NCBI RefSeq assembly: GCF_000230995.2 | Contig: NC_019973.1 | Coordinates: 186,001-250,000 of the forward strand | Direction: 5' to 3' | DNA: 64,000 nt | Origin: Mesorhizobium australicum WSM2073 | Lineage (GTDB): Bacteria; Pseudomonadota; Alphaproteobacteria; Rhizobiales; Rhizobiaceae | Shown here: positions 36,828 through 44,988 of the stretch, in pieces | Numbering within the stretch: the first letter of the stretch is position 1 | Layout of the letters: every line of letters starts with the position of its first letter | Program-made: the position numbers and the translations under genes | The notes under the pieces: generated by a model | Told to the model about the DNA's origin: nothing | Databases searched by the model: none | The model's input: only the letters and a program-made list of their open reading frames with translations

Positions 36828-39290
36828 CTAGGTCCCGCGCGGCTTGGCGCGGGCGGTGGCGGCGGCGAGCAATGGGTTTTCCGGCCAGACATGCTTGGGA
36901 TAGCGGCCGCGCATGTCGGCGCGCACATCGGTCCAGGAGCCGCGCCAGAAGCCAGGCAGGTCTCGCGTCGTCTGGATTGGCCGGTGCGCCGGCGACAACA
37001 GTTCAAGCGTCAAGGGGACGGTGCCGTTGGCGATCGACGGATGGCGGTCGAGGCCGAACAATTCTTGCACGCGCACCGCCAGAACCGGCCATTCGCCGTC
37101 ATAGCGGATCGGCACATGGCTGCCCGACGGGGCATCGAAATGAGTCGGCGCCAGTGCTTCGATCTTGCGTTGCAGGTCATGCGGCACGAGCGACGCCAGC
37201 CCGGCCGCGACAGTTCCGGGATCGATGGCGGCCAGGGAGGCCGCACCGGACAGAAAAGGCAGCAGCCAGTCGTCGAGGCGCGCGATGAGCGCTTCATCCG
37301 ACATGTCGGGCCAGGGCTCGCCCAAGCCCTTGTGCAGCCAGGACAGCCGGTGGCGCAGCGTCTGCGCCTCCTTGCTCCAGGTCAGAAGGGAAAGCCCATG
37401 CTCGCGCAGGGCCTCGATGATGGCGCGGTCGGCATCGGCGCCGGCCGGCGGCGGCAACATGCGTTCGGCGAGCGTGATGGCGCCAAGGCGCACGGTTTCG
37501 CGCACCCGCACGGCGCGCCTGTCGCGATCGAAACTCGTCTGCCGGCGCGTTTCGATCCTGCCGCCAAGTGCTGCCCGGATGTCCTCCTCACTGCTTGCCG
37601 CAGCCGCCGTAATGCGGGCATTCTGCGCCTTGCCCTGCAGGTCCGCGACGACCAGAAACGGCTCGCCCGCCAGCGGGTCGCCGGCGTCGAGCATGGCGCC
37701 GGAACCGTTGGCCAGCACGAAACGGCCGCGCTCGCCGCGCGCCTTGGCGACGCGGTCCGGCCAGGCGTGGATGAGCAGGGTTCCGGCTGGAACAGCTCCG
37801 CTGATCTTCGCACCGCCTACCTGCCTGGCCAGGCGCTCGGCAAGCTGGCGCGCCGATGTGGCACGCGGCGATCTTTCCGTGCGAAAGTGCATCAGTCGCC
37901 GTTCGAGGTCGGCACCGTCACCGCCAAGGCCACGCTCGGTCAGCAGCACGGCAAGCATGGCCGCCTCACCACCATGACCGCTGCTGGCCGCCTCGGCGAC
38001 CATATGCGCCAGCCGGACCGGCAGAGCGAGCTTGCGCATCGCAGCGCCGGCGTCCGTCAGCCGCCCTGCTTCATCGATGGCCCCAAGCGCCCGCAACAGC
38101 GCCCGTGCTTCATTGAGCGCGGGAGCCGGCGGCGGATCGAGGAAAGCAAGACTGACTGGATCAGCGACACCGAAGGCGGCGCAGTCGAGCAGCAGACCCG
38201 ACAGGTCCGCCTCGAGGATTTCCGGGGGTGTGAAGGCGGGAAGTGCCGCCGTCTGCTCGGCACGCCATAGCCGGATAGCGACGCCCGCCTGCGTGCGGCC
38301 GGCGCGGCCGGCGCGCTGATCGGCGGAGGCCTTGCTGACGCGCACGGTTTCCAATCTGGTCAGTCCGCTGGCCGGCTCATAGCGCGGCAGCCGCGACAGG
38401 CCGGAATCGATGACGACGCGCACGCCGTCGATGGTGATGGAGGTCTCGGCGATGGAGGTCGCCAGCACCACCTTGCGGCGGCCTGGCGGCGCCGGCTTGA
38501 TCGCCGCGTCCTGCGCCTTGCCGTCGAGCTGGCCATAGAGCGGCACGATATCGGTGTCGGCGCCGACCTTGCCGGCCAGCCGCTCGGCGGTGCGCTCGAT
38601 CTCGCGCTGGCCGGGCAGGAAAGCAAGCACGCTGCCGCTCTCGTCGGCAAGGGCGGCGCGGATCGCCTTGGCCATGGCGTCCTCGATCGGCACACCGGCC
38701 GGCCGCTCGTCGTATCTGACATCGACGGGGAAGGCGCGGCCCTCGCTTTCGATCACCGGCGCGCCCGACAGGAGTTTCGCGACCCGTGCGCCGTCGAGCG
38801 TTGCCGACATCACCAGCAGACGCAGATCCGGCCGCAGCGCGCCTTGCACATCGAGGGCAAGAGCGAGACCGAAATCGCCGTCGAGCGAGCGCTCGTGGAA
38901 TTCGTCGAAGATGACCGCCGAAACGCCGGGCAGTTCAGGCTCGTCGAGAATCATGCGCGCCAGCACGCCCTCGGTGACGACCAGGATTTTCGTCCGCGCC
39001 GAGGTGCGGTTTTCCATGCGCATGGCGTAGCCGATGGTGGCGCCGGGCTCTTCCCCCAGCAACTCGGCCATGCGGCGCGCGGCGGCGCGGGCGGCGAGCC
39101 GTCGCGGTTCGAGCAAGACGATCTTGCTCGTGCCCAGCCAGGGCGCATCGAGCAGCGCCAACGGCACCAGCGTGGTCTTGCCGGCACCGGGTGGCGCGAC
39201 CAGCACGGCGCTGTTGCCAGAGCCGAGCGCCTCGCTCAGCGCCGGCAGCACGGCGGATACCGGAAGTTCCGGCAAGGGTTTGGTCGTCAT
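36828..39290 (-). CDS. hrpB: ATP-dependent RNA helicase HrpB
   Basis: An 820-residue DEAH-type helicase. Motif I is APPGAGKTTLVPLALL near residue 33, motif II is DEFHERSLDGD near 127 (DEFH, as in HrpB), motif III is VMSATLDG near 160, and motif VI is SADQRAGRAGRTQAG near 320. The HA2/winged-helix region and the HrpB-specific C-terminal domain follow. The cellular role of HrpB is poorly defined; RNA processing is assumed. It converges with nothing and lies 26 bp upstream of actS on the same strand. Confidence 0.96.
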   Translation of the reverse strand: MTTKPLPELPVSAVLPALSEALGSGNSAVLVAPPGAGKTTLVPLALLDAPWLGTSKIVLLEPRRLAARAAARRMAELLGEEPGATIGYAMRMENRTSARTKILVVTEGVLARMILDEPELPGVSAVIFDEFHERSLDGDFGLALALDVQGALRPDLRLLVMSATLDGARVAKLLSGAPVIESEGRAFPVDVRYDERPAGVPIEDAMAKAIRAALADESGSVLAFLPGQREIERTAERLAGKVGADTDIVPLYGQLDGKAQDAAIKPAPPGRRKVVLATSIAETSITIDGVRVVIDSGLSRLPRYEPASGLTRLETVRVSKASADQRAGRAGRTQAGVAIRLWRAEQTAALPAFTPPEILEADLSGLLLDCAAFGVADPVSLAFLDPPPAPALNEARALLRALGAIDEAGRLTDAGAAMRKLALPVRLAHMVAEAASSGHGGEAAMLAVLLTERGLGGDGADLERRLMHFRTERSPRATSARQLAERLARQVGGAKISGAVPAGTLLIHAWPDRVAKARGERGRFVLANGSGAMLDAGDPLAGEPFLVVADLQGKAQNARITAAAASSEEDIRAALGGRIETRRQTSFDRDRRAVRVRETVRLGAITLAERMLPPPAGADADRAIIEALREHGLSLLTWSKEAQTLRHRLSWLHKGLGEPWPDMSDEALIARLDDWLLPFLSGAASLAAIDPGTVAAGLASLVPHDLQRKIEALAPTHFDAPSGSHVPIRYDGEWPVLAVRVQELFGLDRHPSIANGTVPLTLELLSPAHRPIQTTRDLPGFWRGSWTDVRADMRGRYPKHVWPENPLLAAATARAKPRGT

Positions 39291-39346
39291 TACGCCCGCA
39301 TATCAGCGGTCGCGGGCGCCGTGCAACTTTATCGCACCAGGCCTGG

Positions 39347-40246
39347 TTAGAGCCGTGCGCGGGAAAACGGATTCCAGCGCACCGTGCCCAGCCGCACTTC
39401 CTCGCGCACCATGGTCAGCAGGCCCGATCCGCCGACGACGGCGAGGCCGACAAGCGACAGCCAGTCCGGATATTCCCGGAAGAACAGCGCGCCGAGGATG
39501 ACCGCCCAGACGATCTGCGAATAATGCGTCGGCGCAATCCGGTTGGCCGGAGCGTATTTGGCGGCCAGCAACTGCAGCAATTGTCCACAGGCGGTGAAGG
39601 CGCCCGCCATCACCAGCCATGCCAGCTGTTTTCCATCCGGGACGGTGAAGGAGGTCGCGGCGGCACCGATGCCGTTGAACAGCAGCCCATAGCCGATCAG
39701 CACGCCGAGCATGGTCGTGCGTTTTTCCTGCTGCGCCAGCGACCGCATCAGGATGACGTTGGTGGCGGCGAGGAAAGCGATGGTGAAAGCAGCAAGGTGA
39801 CCAAGGTGCAGCTCGCGAAAGCCCGGCCTGACAACCAGCATGACGCCGGCAAAGCCGGCGACCACCGCCAGCCAGCGCCAGGGCCCGACCTTTTCCTTGA
39901 GGATCACGGTGGACAGAATGGTGACGCAGAGCGGCGCCAGAAAGATGAGCGCATAGGTCTCGGCCAGCGGAATGGTGGTGAAAGCATAGACGCTGAGCAC
40001 GCCCGACGCGATGCCGGCCCAGGCTCGCGCCTGCACCGCCCAGGGACGTTTGGCGCGCCAGAAATCACGCCAGCGCTCGTTGGCCGGCCGGCTGAAGAAG
40101 AGGAAGCAGCCGGCAAACAAAGTCGAGAAGAAGCCGATCTCGAACACCGTGAATTGGCCGCCCAGGCTCTTGATAACGGCATCGCTGCCCGAATAGCTTG
40201 CATAGGCGATCAGGGCGAGCAGGATTCCGTTCGGCACGTTTTTCAT
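39347..40246 (-). CDS. DMT-superfamily permease (EamA type)
   Basis: A 299-residue transporter with ten predicted helices in two EamA repeats. It opens with NGILLALIAYASYSGSDAVI and includes FTTIPLAETYALIFLAPL near residue 95, typical of the EamA branch found in rhizobia. The second repeat begins near 150 and ends with RIAPTHYSQIVWAVILGALF. A 648-residue open frame exists, but its upstream part is antisense to the PIG-L gene; ATG at 40246 fits the family. The substrate is unknown. Confidence 0.9.
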   Translation of the reverse strand: MKNVPNGILLALIAYASYSGSDAVIKSLGGQFTVFEIGFFSTLFAGCFLFFSRPANERWRDFWRAKRPWAVQARAWAGIASGVLSVYAFTTIPLAETYALIFLAPLCVTILSTVILKEKVGPWRWLAVVAGFAGVMLVVRPGFRELHLGHLAAFTIAFLAATNVILMRSLAQQEKRTTMLGVLIGYGLLFNGIGAAATSFTVPDGKQLAWLVMAGAFTACGQLLQLLAAKYAPANRIAPTHYSQIVWAVILGALFFREYPDWLSLVGLAVVGGSGLLTMVREEVRLGTVRWNPFSRARL

Positions 40247-40261
40247 TTCCGGGAGAGAAAG

Positions 40262-40951
40262 TTGAAAATACTGGCGCTCGGTGCCCATCCAGACGACATC
40301 GAGATCTTCATGTTCGGTACGATGGCCGCCTATGCCGCGCAAGGCGCAGAACTCACTTTTGCCGTGGCTACCGATGGTGCCAGGGGCGGCAACAGCGATC
40401 CCGCTGTTCTGGCTCGTTTCCGGCGCGAGGAGGCAATGGCCGCGGCCGCGCTGCTCGGGGCGGCAGCCCGCTTCCTCGACTTTCCCGATGGCGGGCTGGT
40501 GGCCGACGCCGCGCTGATCGATGCACTGAAAACACTGATCAGCGAGATCGGGCCGGATCTTGTGATCACGCACGCGCCCAACGACTATCATGCCGACCAC
40601 CGCGCGCTGTCGGATGGCGTGCGCATCGCTGCTTCGTTCGGGGTTCCGGTGCTGCATGCCGATACGATGGGCGGCACCGGATTCTCGCCGACGCACTATG
40701 TCGATATTTCCGCCCATGCCGACATCAAGGCCAAGGCGATCCGCATGCACCAGTCGCAGGACCCGGACCGCTTCGTTGACATTGCACTGACGCAAAACCT
40801 TTTTCGCTCGGGCCAATGCAACGGCGCGCAAGGTTCGCTGGCCGAAGCCTTCCGCTTCGAGCCGACGTTTCCCTTCGGCGACATCCGCGCGCTGCTGCCG
40901 CCGGCGCCACCGATCCGGACGGTGATGGTGAGCACCAAACGGGTCGACTGA
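40262..40951 (+). CDS. PIG-L family (LmbE-like) zinc deacetylase
   Basis: A 229-residue N-acetyl-sugar deacetylase-like protein. The zinc motif is ALGAHPDDIEI at residues 5-15 (His, Asp, Asp) with the later HADHRAL-type His near 117 (YHADHRALS). The start is TTG at 40262, well placed after a GGGAGAG ribosome site, because no ATG fits the conserved N-terminus. It is divergent from the DMT permease, 15 bp apart. PIG-L enzymes deacetylate GlcNAc-linked substrates; the substrate here is unknown. Confidence 0.87.
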   Translation: MKILALGAHPDDIEIFMFGTMAAYAAQGAELTFAVATDGARGGNSDPAVLARFRREEAMAAAALLGAAARFLDFPDGGLVADAALIDALKTLISEIGPDLVITHAPNDYHADHRALSDGVRIAASFGVPVLHADTMGGTGFSPTHYVDISAHADIKAKAIRMHQSQDPDRFVDIALTQNLFRSGQCNGAQGSLAEAFRFEPTFPFGDIRALLPPAPPIRTVMVSTKRVD

Positions 40952-41076
40952 ACCCGCGGACGATCGGCCAGGGGTATCCCGTTCCGCGCTCGTCCGCCTG
41001 ATGCCCGGCGCTTTTCCCAACATTTTCAGAGACCGGCTTCTGCATGTTGCGGCGCAGCAACGAATTCGCTTGCGTT

Positions 41077-41114
41077 GTTTAGTAAAAATTGCATCACTAA
41101 ACAAATTACTAAAC
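41077..41114. promoter_or_regulatory. Putative operator with three ACTAAAC half-sites
   Basis: GTTTAGT (41077-41083) and its complement ACTAAAC (41096-41102) form a dyad, and a further ACTAAAC follows at 41108-41114. The stretch is much more AT-rich than its surroundings and lies about 100 bp upstream of the solute-binding protein gene that opens the ABC/Dha operon. It looks like the operator of the operon's repressor, but the regulator is not known. Confidence 0.6.
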
Positions 41115-41215
41115 ATCCGCGATGCGACGACGCCGCCATGTTTGGGCCTCTGAGGAGAGAGGTTGAGGGATCTTGAGACCGTCATCCGGACGTGTTTCGC
41201 AAATGGGAGGAAGGC

Positions 41216-42547
41216 ATGAAATCGAGCTTGAAACTGGCGTTGGGACTGACCTCGGCGATCGCAGCGTCGACAGCCGTCTCGAGCGCCGCGCACGCTGAAG
41301 ACCTGACGCTATGCTGGGCCGCCTGGGACCCGGCCAACGCGCTGGTCGAACTGTCCAAGGATTTCACCAAGGAAACCGGCATCGGCATGAAATTCGAGTT
41401 CGTGCCGTGGACCAACTACGCCGACCGTTTCCTCAATGAGCTGAACTCGCATGGCAAGCTCTGCGACCTGATCATCGGCGACAGCCAATGGATCGGCGGC
41501 GCGGCCGAGAACGGCCATTACGTCAAGCTGAACGACTTCTTCGACAAGGAGAAGATCAGCATGGACGACTTCGTGCCGGCGACCGTCGTCGGCTATTCGG
41601 AATGGCCGAAGAACACGCCCAACTACTGGGCGCTGCCGGCCATGGGCGACGTCGTCGGCTGGACCTACCGCAAGGACTGGTTCTCCAAGCCCGAACTGCA
41701 GAAGGAATTCAAGGAGAAGTATGGCTGGGACCTCGGCCCGCCGGCCACTTTCGACCAGCTGAAGCAGATCGCCGAATTTTTCCAGAAGCGGCAGGTCGAC
41801 GGCAAGACGGTCTATGGCGCCTCGATCTACACCGAGCGCGGCTCGGAAGGCATCACCATGGGCGCCATGGACGTGCTCTACAGCTACGGCTTCCAATACG
41901 AGAACCCGAAGAAGCCTTACGAGATGGAAGGCTTCGTCAATTCGCCAGACGCCGTCAAAGGCCTGGAATTCTACAAGGCGCTCTACGATTGCTGCACCCC
42001 TCCGGGCGCCTCGAACAGCTACATGGGCGAAGGCGTCGATGCCTTCAAATCCGGCCAGGTGGCGATGCACATGAACTTCGCCTTCACATGGCCGGGCCTG
42101 CAGAAGGACGAGAATGTCGGCGGCGACAAGATCGGCTATTTCGTCAATCCAAAGGGTCCCGGCGGCGCCCAGTTCGCCCAGCTCGGCGGCCAGGGTATTT
42201 CGGTGGTCTCCTATTCCGACAAGCAGGAATCGGCGCTGAAATACATCAAGTGGTTCGCCAACAAGGACGTCCAGGCCAAATGGTGGTCGCTCGGCGGTTA
42301 TTCCTGCCTCAACGCGGTGGTCAAGGACCCGAAATTCCCGGCCAGCCAGCCCTATGCGCAAACCTTCCTCGACTCGATGGCGATCGTGAAGGACTTCTGG
42401 GCCGAGCCGAGCTACGCACCACTGCTGCAAGCCTCGCAGAAGCGCTTCCATGACTATGTCGTGGCCGGCCAGGGTTCGGCCAAGGATGCGCTCGACGGCC
42501 TGGTCAAGGACTGGACGCAGGTCTTCCAGGACGACGGCAAGATGTAG
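41216..42547 (+). CDS. ABC transporter solute-binding protein (sugar/polyol, family 1)
   Basis: A 443-residue periplasmic binding protein. A Sec signal peptide ends near residue 27 (SSAAHAED). The mature protein has the family-1 sugar-binding pattern: LCWAAWDPANALVELSKDF, a CDLIIGDSQWIGG ligand-side strand near 83, and ALPAMGDVVGWTYRKDWF near 143. The start at 41216 follows a strong GGGAGGAAGG site. It is the first gene of the operon. The ligand is inferred to be a small polyol or ketose because ketose kinases follow downstream. Confidence 0.92.
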   Translation: MKSSLKLALGLTSAIAASTAVSSAAHAEDLTLCWAAWDPANALVELSKDFTKETGIGMKFEFVPWTNYADRFLNELNSHGKLCDLIIGDSQWIGGAAENGHYVKLNDFFDKEKISMDDFVPATVVGYSEWPKNTPNYWALPAMGDVVGWTYRKDWFSKPELQKEFKEKYGWDLGPPATFDQLKQIAEFFQKRQVDGKTVYGASIYTERGSEGITMGAMDVLYSYGFQYENPKKPYEMEGFVNSPDAVKGLEFYKALYDCCTPPGASNSYMGEGVDAFKSGQVAMHMNFAFTWPGLQKDENVGGDKIGYFVNPKGPGGAQFAQLGGQGISVVSYSDKQESALKYIKWFANKDVQAKWWSLGGYSCLNAVVKDPKFPASQPYAQTFLDSMAIVKDFWAEPSYAPLLQASQKRFHDYVVAGQGSAKDALDGLVKDWTQVFQDDGKM

Positions 42548-42583
42548 CCGCGACAACCGCAAGGCTCCTCCCGAGCCATGACC

Positions 42584-42617
42584 CCGCGTCCCGTGCCGCC
42601 CTTGGCACGGGACGCGG
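42584..42617 (+). terminator. Perfect 14-bp hairpin between binding-protein and permease genes
   Basis: CCGCGTCCCGTGCC (42584-42597), a 6-nt loop, then GGCACGGGACGCGG (42604-42617). There is no T-tract, so it is probably not a full terminator. Hairpins at this position usually protect the upstream mRNA from 3' decay, allowing the binding protein to be made in excess over the membrane parts. Confidence 0.75.
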
Positions 42618-42631
42618 TTCAGATAAATTCC

Positions 42632-43618
42632 ATGACAGAGACGAACGAAGTGACCGAAGCAAGACTGACCATGCTCAATCGGACCGCGGAGACCGTTGCC
42701 CGGGCGACCCCGGAACCGTTGGCCCGCAAGGTCCGGGGCATCAGCGACAAGGGCCTCGCCTGGCTGTTCATCTCGCCGACGATCCTGTTGCTGCTCGCCA
42801 TCAACATCTTCCCGCTGTTCTGGGCGATCTACCTGTCGTTCACCAATTTTCGCGCGAACCGGCCAAACGAGGTGGTGAAGAACCTCGGCTTCGCCAATTA
42901 CCAGCGCATCCTTGGCGACCAGGACATCTGGATCGCCATGCAGACGACGGCGCATTTCGTGTTCTGGACCATCCTCTTGCAGACGCTGATCGGCTTCACG
43001 CTGGCCTGGCTGATCGACCGCAAGTTTCGCGGCCACGCTTTCTGGACGACGCTGATCCTGGTGCCGATGATGCTGTCGCCGGCGGTGGTCGGTAATTTCT
43101 GGCGCTTCCTCTACGAGCCGCAGATCGGCCTGTTTTCCTATGTCATCTCGTTCGTGTCGGGCATTCCGCCGACAAGCATCCAGATGCTTTCCAACGTCTC
43201 GCTGGCGCCGTGGTCGATCATCATCGTCGATACCTGGATGTGGACGCCCTACGTGATGCTGATCTGCCTCGCGGGCCTGCGCTCGATCCCCGAATATATT
43301 TATGAAGCGGCCGAGGTCGACCGCGCCTCCAACTGGCGGCAGTTCTGGTCGATCACGCTGCCGATGGCGCTGCCCTTCATCATGCTGGCGGTGCTGTTTC
43401 GCGGCATCGAGAACTTCAAGATGTTCGACATGGTCAACCTGCTCACCGGCGGCGGGCCGGGCTCGACCACCGAAGTCGCCTCGATCACGCTGAAACGGCA
43501 GGCCTTCGAGAGCTGGCGTACCGGCTATTCCTCTGCCTTCGCCATCATCCTGTTCGTCGCGGTGTTCGGTCTCGCCAACATCTACGTCAAGGCGCTCAAC
43601 AAGGTGAAGCAGAGATGA
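42632..43618 (+). CDS. ABC transporter permease (MalF-like)
   Basis: A 328-residue inner-membrane subunit with six main helices. The EAA loop that docks the ATPase is EAAEVDRASNWRQFWSITLP near residue 225. The first helix is at about 40-62 (WLFISPTILLLLAINIFPLF). It pairs with the next permease, whose start overlaps its stop by 4 bp (ATGA), so the two are translationally coupled. Confidence 0.94.
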   Translation: MTETNEVTEARLTMLNRTAETVARATPEPLARKVRGISDKGLAWLFISPTILLLLAINIFPLFWAIYLSFTNFRANRPNEVVKNLGFANYQRILGDQDIWIAMQTTAHFVFWTILLQTLIGFTLAWLIDRKFRGHAFWTTLILVPMMLSPAVVGNFWRFLYEPQIGLFSYVISFVSGIPPTSIQMLSNVSLAPWSIIIVDTWMWTPYVMLICLAGLRSIPEYIYEAAEVDRASNWRQFWSITLPMALPFIMLAVLFRGIENFKMFDMVNLLTGGGPGSTTEVASITLKRQAFESWRTGYSSAFAIILFVAVFGLANIYVKALNKVKQR

Positions 43619-44565
43619 GCCTGACCACAGCCCATTCGGTCGTCGCGCCCTCGTCGAATTCGAAGCGCATCGCCGGCGCCATCATCATCGCCTACGCGTT
43701 GATCTCGATCGTGCCGCTCTTGTGGATCTTCGCCACCAGCTTCAAGACGCCGCCGGATTCGATCGCCTACCCGCCCAAGATCGTGTTCCAGCCGAGCATC
43801 GAGGGCTACTGCAACCTGTTCACGACGCGCACCAGGCAGACGCCTGAATATATCAACTCGCTCGGACCGGCGACGGGCTTCTGCGACGAGACCGTGCGCA
43901 AGCGCAACATGGTGATCGCCGGACCATCCAACTTCCTGCCGCGCTTCATCAATTCGCTGATCATCGCCTTCGGCTCGACCTTCTGCGCCGTCTTTCTCGG
44001 CACATTGTCGGCCTACGGCTTCTCGCGCTTCAAGGTGCCGCTCGCCGACGACCTTCTGTTCTTCATCCTGTCGACACGCTTCATGCCGCCGATCGCGGTC
44101 GCCATTCCCATCTACCTGATGTACCGCGAGCTTGGCCTGTCGGACACCGCCCTCGGCATGATCCTGCTCTACACGGCGGTCAACGTGTCGCTCGCGGTGT
44201 GGCTGCTCAAGGGCTTCATCGACGAAATCCCGCGCGAATATGAGGAAGCGGCGATGATCGACGGTTACACGCGGCTGCAGGCCTTCTGGCGCACCGTGCT
44301 GCCGCAGGCGACCACCGGCATTGCCGCCACGGCGATCTTCTGCCTGATCTTCGCCTGGAACGAATATGCCTTCGCCGCACTGCTGACTTCCGGCACGGCA
44401 CAAACAGCGCCGCCCTTCATCCCGACCATCATAGGCGAAGGCGGCCAGGACTGGCCGGCCGTGGCGGCCGGCACGACGATCTTCCTGGTGCCGATCCTGG
44501 TCTTCACCATCCTGCTCCGCAAGCAATTGCTGCGCGGCATCACCTTCGGTGCGGTGCGCAAATGA
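43615..44565 (+). CDS. ABC transporter permease (MalG-like)
   Basis: A 316-residue permease with six helices and an EAA loop EEAAMIDGYTRLQAFWRTVL near residue 211. The N-terminal helix (IAGAIIIAYALISIVPLLWI, about 20-39) is followed by an unusually long periplasmic insertion (about 45-100) compared with MalG. It is coupled to the previous gene. A repeat-rich spacer of about 215 bp separates it from the rest of the operon. Confidence 0.93.
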   Translation: MSLTTAHSVVAPSSNSKRIAGAIIIAYALISIVPLLWIFATSFKTPPDSIAYPPKIVFQPSIEGYCNLFTTRTRQTPEYINSLGPATGFCDETVRKRNMVIAGPSNFLPRFINSLIIAFGSTFCAVFLGTLSAYGFSRFKVPLADDLLFFILSTRFMPPIAVAIPIYLMYRELGLSDTALGMILLYTAVNVSLAVWLLKGFIDEIPREYEEAAMIDGYTRLQAFWRTVLPQATTGIAATAIFCLIFAWNEYAFAALLTSGTAQTAPPFIPTIIGEGGQDWPAVAAGTTIFLVPILVFTILLRKQLLRGITFGAVRK

Positions 44566-44584
44566 TTAGTGTGGGAATAAGTCG

Positions 44585-44730
44585 CCCCCCACTCCGTCGA
44601 GCTTCGCTCGACACCTCTCCCACGATTGATGGGGTAGAGGAAGGGCGCGAACTTGATTCAGCCAGGCTCCCTTCCTCCCCCTCCGGAGGGGGGAGAGGTG
44701 GCGCAGCGGAGCAGCGACGGAGTGGGGGAA
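44585..44730. repeat. Large inverted repeat inside the ABC operon
   Basis: The left arm, about 44586-44621 (CCCCCACTCCGTCGAGC onward), and the right arm, about 44692-44727 (ending GACGGAGTGGGGG), are complementary over about 36 bp with a few mismatches. A smaller CCCCTCCGGAGGGG hairpin lies inside. This resembles dispersed repeats common in Mesorhizobium intergenic DNA. Its position between permease and ATPase genes may lower or tune expression downstream. Confidence 0.75.
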
Positions 44731-44782
44731 CCACCTGGCAACCATCTCTCCCTTTGAACGGGGAAAAGGGAGGACGCTACGC

Positions 44783-44986
44783 ATGAGGCGCCCCGCCATC
44801 TCCAGGAAATCGCGCTGGCCCCGCTGGGCCAGGCGCGGGTTGATGGAAAACATTGCCACGGCGCTGATCGCCATCGGCTTCCTGATGCTGTTCCAGCCCT
44901 TCGCGCTGTCGCTCTACACCTATTCCTTCATCACCATGCTCGCCGGCACGGTGATGTTCATCACCGTCTCGAAGTTCCCGGAATAA
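44783..44986 (+). CDS. Small membrane protein of the ABC operon
   Basis: A 67-residue protein with a basic N-terminus (RRPAISRKSRWPRWARR) and two hydrophobic helices (ATALIAIGFLMLFQPFALSL, about residues 26-45, and TMLAGTVMFITV, about 51-62). It is 2 bp before the first ATPase gene. Rhizobial polyol importers with two ATPases, such as the glycerol system GlpSTPQUV, also encode a small protein of unknown role, so this one is probably a genuine component. A shorter start at Met-21 is possible. Confidence 0.72.
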   Translation: MRRPAISRKSRWPRWARRGLMENIATALIAIGFLMLFQPFALSLYTYSFITMLAGTVMFITVSKFPE

Positions 44987-44988
44987 TC

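Noticed and set aside
39191..40261. Upstream extension of the PIG-L frame
   Set aside because: It is antisense to hrpB and the DMT permease; the conserved protein starts at the TTG at 40262.
41309..43036. 575-codon minus-strand frame over the binding-protein gene
   Set aside because: It is antisense to a gene with a clear signal peptide and family match; no domain is recognisable.
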